From: Flavobacterium sp. J27
GTDB taxonomy: Bacteria; Bacteroidota; Bacteroidia; Flavobacteriales; Flavobacteriaceae
Direction: 5' to 3'
Assembly: GCF_004303025.1 (NCBI RefSeq)
Contig: NZ_PJQW01000001.1
Span: 51,558-115,557, forward strand
Length of the DNA stretch: 64,000 nt
In this document: one piece after another, positions 59,504 through 64,000 of the stretch
How positions within the stretch are numbered: the first letter of the stretch is position 1
Layout: each line of letters opens with the position of its first letter
The notes under the pieces: generated by a model
What the model was told of the DNA's origin: nothing
Seen by the model: only the letters and a program-made list of their open reading frames with translations
The model's database searches: none
Translations under genes and position numbers: made by a program

Positions 59504-60739
59504 TTGAGATATCTAGCGCTATTACTACTGTTTACCATTATTATTTCCTGTGATAAAAAAGAGGAAAAAAAAGAACAACCTAAAAAAGTTGAAATTAAAG
59601 AACCAGTTGTTAAAGAATTCGGATTTATTTTTAATAATTATAAAGTAATTAGAGATACAATTAAGTCTGGAGATAATTTAGGACTTATTTTTGACAAATA
59701 TAAATTACCAGATAGTTTAAAGACTTTTGAAGTAGTAGAAAAAGTAAGAGATTCTTTCAATCCTCGAATGATAAAGATTGGTAAACCATACCTGCTTTTT
59801 TTAGATAAAAAGGAACCTAATGAATTACTGGCTCTTGTTTACGTGAAAAATTCAATTGAATATGCAGTAATTGATTTTAGAGACTCTATTCATGTTAGTA
59901 ACAAGAAAAAAGCAACTTCTTTAAAAAGAAGGACAATAGCAGCTGAAATTGAAGGATCTTTTTCTGAAACTTTAGCAAAAGAAGGTGCTAGCCCAGCTTT
60001 AGCCTCTCGTTTAGCAAAAGTATATGAATATTCCATCGATTTTTTTAAGATTCAGAAAGGAGATAAGTTTTGTGCAACAATATACGAACGCTTTATTGAA
60101 GACTCTATTTATGCAGGAGTAGAAAGAGTGGAGTCGACCTATTTTAAACATAGAGGTAACGTTTTTTATGCTTTTCCTTATAAATTAAAACCAGAACAAA
60201 GTATGCCAGATTATTATGACGAAGAAGGAAATGGTTTGAAGAGTATGTTTTTGAAAGCACCTCTAGACTATTTTAGAATTTCCTCTCGTTTTTCTGGAAG
60301 ACGTTTTCATCCTGTTCAAAAAAGATGGAAGGCACACAACGGAACTGATTATGCAGCAGCAACAGGAACACCCATTAAGACTACTGCTGCTGGTGTAGTG
60401 GAAAGAGCAGGATATACTTCTGGGAATGGTAATTATGTTAAAGTAAGACACAATGCTACGTATTCAACACAGTATCTCCATATGTCTAAAATTTTGGTTA
60501 AAAAAGGACAATATGTGTCGCAAGGACAAGTAATCGGAAAGGTCGGAAGTACTGGTTTGGCAACAGGACCTCATGTTTGTTATCGTTTTTGGAAAAATGG
60601 TGTTCAGGTTGATCCATTGCGATTGCAATTGCCAAGTGCAGAACCTATGAAAAAAGAAGATAAAGAACAATATTTAAAATATATTGAACCTCTGAAAAAA
60701 GAATTAGATAGTGTAATGACTAATAAATTTAAAGAATAA
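59504..60739 (+). CDS. M23-family peptidase lipoprotein
   Basis: Starting at the TTG at 59504 gives 411 aa with a lipoprotein signal ([16 protein letters not shown]; Cys about residue 16). The only upstream ATG, at 59438, would lie inside the dioxygenase gene and add a basic lead. A LysM-like/opacity-type N-terminal part ([21 protein letters not shown]) is followed by a LytM/M23 zinc domain: [24 protein letters not shown] (HxxxD site), [38 protein letters not shown]. The final motif is HxC instead of the usual HxH. It probably cuts or regulates peptidoglycan turnover. pgi overlaps its stop by one base. Confidence 0.88.
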   Translation: MRYLALLLLFTIIISCDKKEEKKEQPKKVEIKEPVVKEFGFIFNNYKVIRDTIKSGDNLGLIFDKYKLPDSLKTFEVVEKVRDSFNPRMIKIGKPYLLFLDKKEPNELLALVYVKNSIEYAVIDFRDSIHVSNKKKATSLKRRTIAAEIEGSFSETLAKEGASPALASRLAKVYEYSIDFFKIQKGDKFCATIYERFIEDSIYAGVERVESTYFKHRGNVFYAFPYKLKPEQSMPDYYDEEGNGLKSMFLKAPLDYFRISSRFSGRRFHPVQKRWKAHNGTDYAAATGTPIKTTAAGVVERAGYTSGNGNYVKVRHNATYSTQYLHMSKILVKKGQYVSQGQVIGKVGSTGLATGPHVCYRFWKNGVQVDPLRLQLPSAEPMKKEDKEQYLKYIEPLKKELDSVMTNKFKE

Positions 60740-62376
60740 TGATTTTAGAATCTATTAACCCATCGGGAACAGTTGCTTGGCAAAATTTAAGAGCTCATTT
60801 TAATAAAATCGAGTATGTTTCTATGAAAGAAATGTTTGCTAATGATACTAAAAGAGCAGAGAAATTTAGCATACAATGGCAAGATTTTATTTTAGATTTT
60901 TCAAAAAATAAAATTACAGAAGAGACAACAGCTTTATTACTTGCTTTAGCAAATGAAATAGATTTAAAAAAAGCAATTGAAGCTTATTTTTCTGGAGAAC
61001 CCATTAATCAAACAGAAGATAGAGCTGTATTGCACACAGCTTTAAGAGCAAAAGAAGAAGAGGAAGTATATGTAGATGGTGTAAATATAATTCCTGAAGT
61101 ATATAAAGTAAAAAAAGAGATCCAAAAGTTTACATCAGAGATAATCAATGGAACTAGAAAAGGATACACAAATAAGACTTTTACAGATGTTGTAAATATT
61201 GGTATTGGAGGTTCCGATCTTGGACCAGCTATGGTGGTCGAAGCATTACAATATTATAAAAATCATTTAAATGTTCACTTTGTTTCTAATGTAGATGGTG
61301 ATCATGTAAATGAAGTTATAAAGAAACTAAACCCTGAAACGACACTTTTTGTAATTGTTTCTAAAACATTTACAACACAAGAAACACTATCCAATGCAGA
61401 AACTATTCGTGCATGGTTTTTAAAACATGCTAAACAAGAAGATGTAGCCAAACATTTTGTTGCCGTATCTACAAATATTAAAAATGTTACTCAATTTGGT
61501 ATTTCGGAGGAAAATATTTTTCCAATGTGGGACTGGGTTGGTGGTCGTTTTTCTTTATGGAGCGCGGTAGGTTTAAGTATTAGTTTAGCGGTAGGGTTTG
61601 ACAATTTTAATAATTTATTAAAAGGAGCAAATGAAATGGATATTCATTTTAGAGAAACTCCTTTTGAACAGAATATACCAGTTGTTTTAGCCTTATTAAG
61701 TATTTGGTATAATAATTTTTATGGTGCGGAAACAGAGGCTTTAATTCCATATACGCAATATTTACAAAAATTAGCTCCTTACTTGCAACAAGGTATAATG
61801 GAAAGTAATGGAAAAAGTATTTCTAGAGATGGTAATCCTGTTAACTACCAAACTGGAACAATTATTTGGGGAGAGCCAGGAACTAACTCTCAACATGCAT
61901 TTTTTCAATTAATTCACCAAGGAACTAAATTAATCCCAACTGATTTTATTGGATTTAAAAAGTCATTATATGGAAATAAAGACCATCATGACAAGTTGAT
62001 GTCTAATTTCTTTGCTCAAACAGAAGCCTTGTTAATGGGAAAAAATGAAAATCAGGTGAAAGCTGAATTCGAAAAAGCAGGAATGCCAGAAGAAAAAGCG
62101 ACTTTTTTAATGCCTTTTAAAGTATTCGATGGAGATAAGCCAACCAATACATTGCTTATAGATGCATTAACTCCTAAGAGCTTAGGAAAGTTAATCGCTA
62201 TTTATGAACATAAAATTTTTGTTCAAGGGGTAATCTGGAATATTTTTAGTTATGATCAATGGGGTGTGGAATTAGGAAAACAATTAGCAAATTCGATATT
62301 GTCTGAGATTAATACTAGAGAAATTAAAACTCATGACAGTTCTACACAGTTTTTATTACAAAATTATTTAAAATAA
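60739..62376 (+). CDS. pgi: Glucose-6-phosphate isomerase
   Basis: This 545-aa cytoplasmic enzyme interconverts glucose-6-phosphate and fructose-6-phosphate. Conserved blocks include [15 protein letters not shown] (phosphate loop), the [22 protein letters not shown] segment, [20 protein letters not shown] (PGI signature), [26 protein letters not shown] (active-site Glu region), and [15 protein letters not shown] near the end. Length matches the standard form. A strong terminator follows. Confidence 0.97.
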   Translation: MILESINPSGTVAWQNLRAHFNKIEYVSMKEMFANDTKRAEKFSIQWQDFILDFSKNKITEETTALLLALANEIDLKKAIEAYFSGEPINQTEDRAVLHTALRAKEEEEVYVDGVNIIPEVYKVKKEIQKFTSEIINGTRKGYTNKTFTDVVNIGIGGSDLGPAMVVEALQYYKNHLNVHFVSNVDGDHVNEVIKKLNPETTLFVIVSKTFTTQETLSNAETIRAWFLKHAKQEDVAKHFVAVSTNIKNVTQFGISEENIFPMWDWVGGRFSLWSAVGLSISLAVGFDNFNNLLKGANEMDIHFRETPFEQNIPVVLALLSIWYNNFYGAETEALIPYTQYLQKLAPYLQQGIMESNGKSISRDGNPVNYQTGTIIWGEPGTNSQHAFFQLIHQGTKLIPTDFIGFKKSLYGNKDHHDKLMSNFFAQTEALLMGKNENQVKAEFEKAGMPEEKATFLMPFKVFDGDKPTNTLLIDALTPKSLGKLIAIYEHKIFVQGVIWNIFSYDQWGVELGKQLANSILSEINTREIKTHDSSTQFLLQNYLK

Positions 62377-62714
62377 AATAATTCAAATAGAATTAAACCA
62401 AAATCCTATTTCATTTCAATGGTCTCATTATAATGAAATAGGATTTTTTTCTTATAAAATGGATTGTAGTTGTTTTTTTGTAAGATAAATCGTTATTATT
62501 TTAGTTAAAACAACAATAACTTTATGAGATTTATCCTGTTTTAAAATATTTTTTTTAAACTATTTTCTTTAAATGTTTGTTTTTTTAGAATTATGTTTAA
62601 AAAAAGTATTAAATATTAGTGCTTTTGTAATAATATTTTAAAATCAAAATGTTAACATTCACTTAACATACAACTCAAATCCTTGTACCAATTTTGCAAA
62701 AAAATTAACAACAA
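62377..62714. other. Intergenic region between pgi and the TonB receptor
   Basis: A 338-bp AT-rich gap with no gene. It has the pgi terminator at its left end, and to the right the upstream region of the receptor gene, where CAATTTTG (about 62690-62697) is a weak match to the -7 consensus. Confidence 0.5.
62400..62450 (+). terminator. Rho-independent terminator of pgi
   Basis: AAAATCCTATTTCATT (62400-62415) and AATGAAATAGGATTTT (62432-62447) form a perfect 16-bp stem followed by T residues, 24 bp after the pgi stop. Confidence 0.92.
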
Positions 62715-64000
62715 ATGAGAGTTTTTAAAAAATTAATCATTCTTGGGTTATTCATATTGACAACTCAAGCTATTTTTTCTCAATCAAAAATAACGGGAGT
62801 AGTTATTGATGGAGATTTTAACGGACCTCTACCAGGTGCAAATGTATTTGTAAAAGGTACAAAAGATGGGGCTACCACTGGATTTGATGGTAAATTTGAA
62901 TTTACTACTAGTGTAACTTCAGGTGAAATCGTAGTATCATACTTAGGTTTTCAAACTAAAGTGATACCTTTTACAGGATCAACTAACATTGGTAATGTTG
63001 CTTTAAAAGCTGATGAAAATCAATTAGAAGCAGTAGTAGTAATTGGTAAAGGAGTTATTGACTTAGCTGGCGATAGAAAAACTCCAATTGCAGTTTCAAC
63101 AATTAAAGCCGCTGAAATTCAAGATAAAGTTGGTACTGCAGATATTACACAAGCAATGGTTAATACTCCATCTATTTATGTGGCAGACCAATCAAGAGGA
63201 TATGGAGATTCTAATATCAGAGTTCGTGGATTTGAACAAGATAATACAGCAGTATTAATTAACGGTCAACCAGTAAATGGAATGGAAGATGGATTAGTGT
63301 ATTGGTCTAACTGGTCAGGTTTAACTGATATTGCTAATGGAATTCAAATTCAAAGAGGTTTAGGTTCGTCTAAATTAGCTATTTCTTCTGTTGGAGGAAC
63401 GATTAATATCGTTACTAGAGCTACAGATAAAAAAGAAGGAGGTTTTGCTTCTTTAGGTGTTGCAAATAATAGTTATTTTAAAACACTTGCTGGTTACAAT
63501 ACAGGATTGAACGAGAAAGGTTGGGGTATGAGTATTATGATGTCACATTGGCAAGGAAATGGGTACACTATTGGTACTCAGGGTAATGGGCAAAATTATT
63601 TTATATCAGTTGGTTATAAACCAAATGATAAACATAATTTCAACTTTTTATTAACTGGAGCTCCTCAATATCACAACCAAAGTTATTCTCAAAGAATAAG
63701 TGTATATTTAGATAAAGGAAGAAAATATAATAATAACTGGGGTACTTTAAATGGTAAATTTAAAAGTGAAGTTGGTAATTACTATCACAAACCAGTGGCT
63801 AACTTAAACTGGGATTATACAATTTCTGAGAATTCAAATTTATCTACTGTTCTTTATGCTTCTTTAGGAAGAGGAGGAAGTGTTGGAAGTGTTGGTTCTA
63901 GAGTAAGAACTGCTGATGGTCAAATTAATTTCGATCAAATTTATGCTAATAACGTAGCTAGTGCAACAGGTAGATCAACTTATGCTTTAAGAAACTCTGT
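62715..64000 (+). CDS. TonB-dependent receptor with carboxypeptidase-like domain, N-terminal part (cut by window end)
   Basis: The ATG at 62715 opens a frame that stays open for 428 codons to the window end. It has a signal peptide (MRVFKKLIILGLFILTTQAIFSQ), then a carboxypeptidase-regulatory-like domain typical of SusC-like receptors (GVVIDGDFNGPLPGANVFVKGTKDGATTGFDGKFEF, ending in VVVIGKG). The plug domain follows (AAEIQDKVGTADITQAMVNTPSIYVADQSRGYGDSNIRVRGFEQDNTAVLINGQPVNGMEDG, then QIQRGLGSSKLAISSVGGTINIVT). The beta-barrel begins at about residue 235. It imports an unknown ligand, sugar polymer or metal complex, across the outer membrane. Confidence 0.93.
   Translation, partial: MRVFKKLIILGLFILTTQAIFSQSKITGVVIDGDFNGPLPGANVFVKGTKDGATTGFDGKFEFTTSVTSGEIVVSYLGFQTKVIPFTGSTNIGNVALKADENQLEAVVVIGKGVIDLAGDRKTPIAVSTIKAAEIQDKVGTADITQAMVNTPSIYVADQSRGYGDSNIRVRGFEQDNTAVLINGQPVNGMEDGLVYWSNWSGLTDIANGIQIQRGLGSSKLAISSVGGTINIVTRATDKKEGGFASLGVANNSYFKTLAGYNTGLNEKGWGMSIMMSHWQGNGYTIGTQGNGQNYFISVGYKPNDKHNFNFLLTGAPQYHNQSYSQRISVYLDKGRKYNNNWGTLNGKFKSEVGNYYHKPVANLNWDYTISENSNLSTVLYASLGRGGSVGSVGSRVRTADGQINFDQIYANNVASATGRSTYALRNS

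Overview
The window is AT-rich DNA from a member of the Bacteroidota, most likely a marine or aquatic Flavobacteriaceae. Three things point there: type IX secretion (T9SS) sorting domains on the GH8, GH18 and M1 enzymes; promoters of the TTTG-N19-TAnnTTTG type, best seen upstream of the tRNAs; and core genes such as a SusC-like TonB receptor and a CCC-motif membrane protein. The genus cannot be fixed from the sequence.

Layout. 1-4310: secreted enzymes (a GH8 fragment and a GH18 chitinase), a small NTF2-like secreted protein and the ammonium transporter Amt. 4311-4889: a gene-free stretch holding about 13.5 copies of an exact-period 21-bp repeat. 4890-5237: a small conserved hypothetical. 5299-12394 (minus strand): a compact six-gene restriction-modification or defence operon made of a controller (C) protein, a cytosine-C5 methyltransferase, a MORC/MutL-type GHKL ATPase, a Z1-domain helicase-like ATPase, a PD-(D/E)XK nuclease and an HNH nuclease. 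Paired palindromes lie in front of the controller gene.

12801-43620 (plus strand): a complete extracellular contractile injection system (eCIS, Afp/PVC/MAC-type). In order it encodes a cap/terminator protein (Pvc16-like), an unknown, one unusually long sheath, two tube proteins, a 51-aa DUF5908 protein, a LysM baseplate protein, a VgrG/Afp8-like spike, PAAR tip, gp25-like, two large baseplate wedge proteins, a 900-aa unknown and a tape-measure protein. A cargo module follows: a short DUF4157 (eCIS core) protein, a 1400-aa DUF4157 toxin with a HEAT-like partner, and a 1438-aa DUF4157 toxin with a tandem SUKH-like partner. The AAA+ ATPase (Afp15-like) closes the locus. Two giant cargo proteins, each directly followed by an immunity-like gene, is the main result here. 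It suggests a contractile particle loaded with polymorphic toxins that also threaten the producer or its kin.

43683-43868: two identical tRNA-Asn genes. 43941-64000: core genome with RseP, an M1 aminopeptidase, 5-formyl-THF cyclo-ligase, a PLP decarboxylase, an AstE/AspA-like deacylase, UvrC, a patatin/beta-barrel protein, tyrosine catabolism (HmgA, HppD), DUF3108, tryptophan 2,3-dioxygenase, an M23 lipoprotein peptidase, Pgi, and the start of a TonB-dependent receptor. A stable-RNA-type promoter followed by a terminator but no tRNA lies at 57598-57724 and may mark a small RNA.
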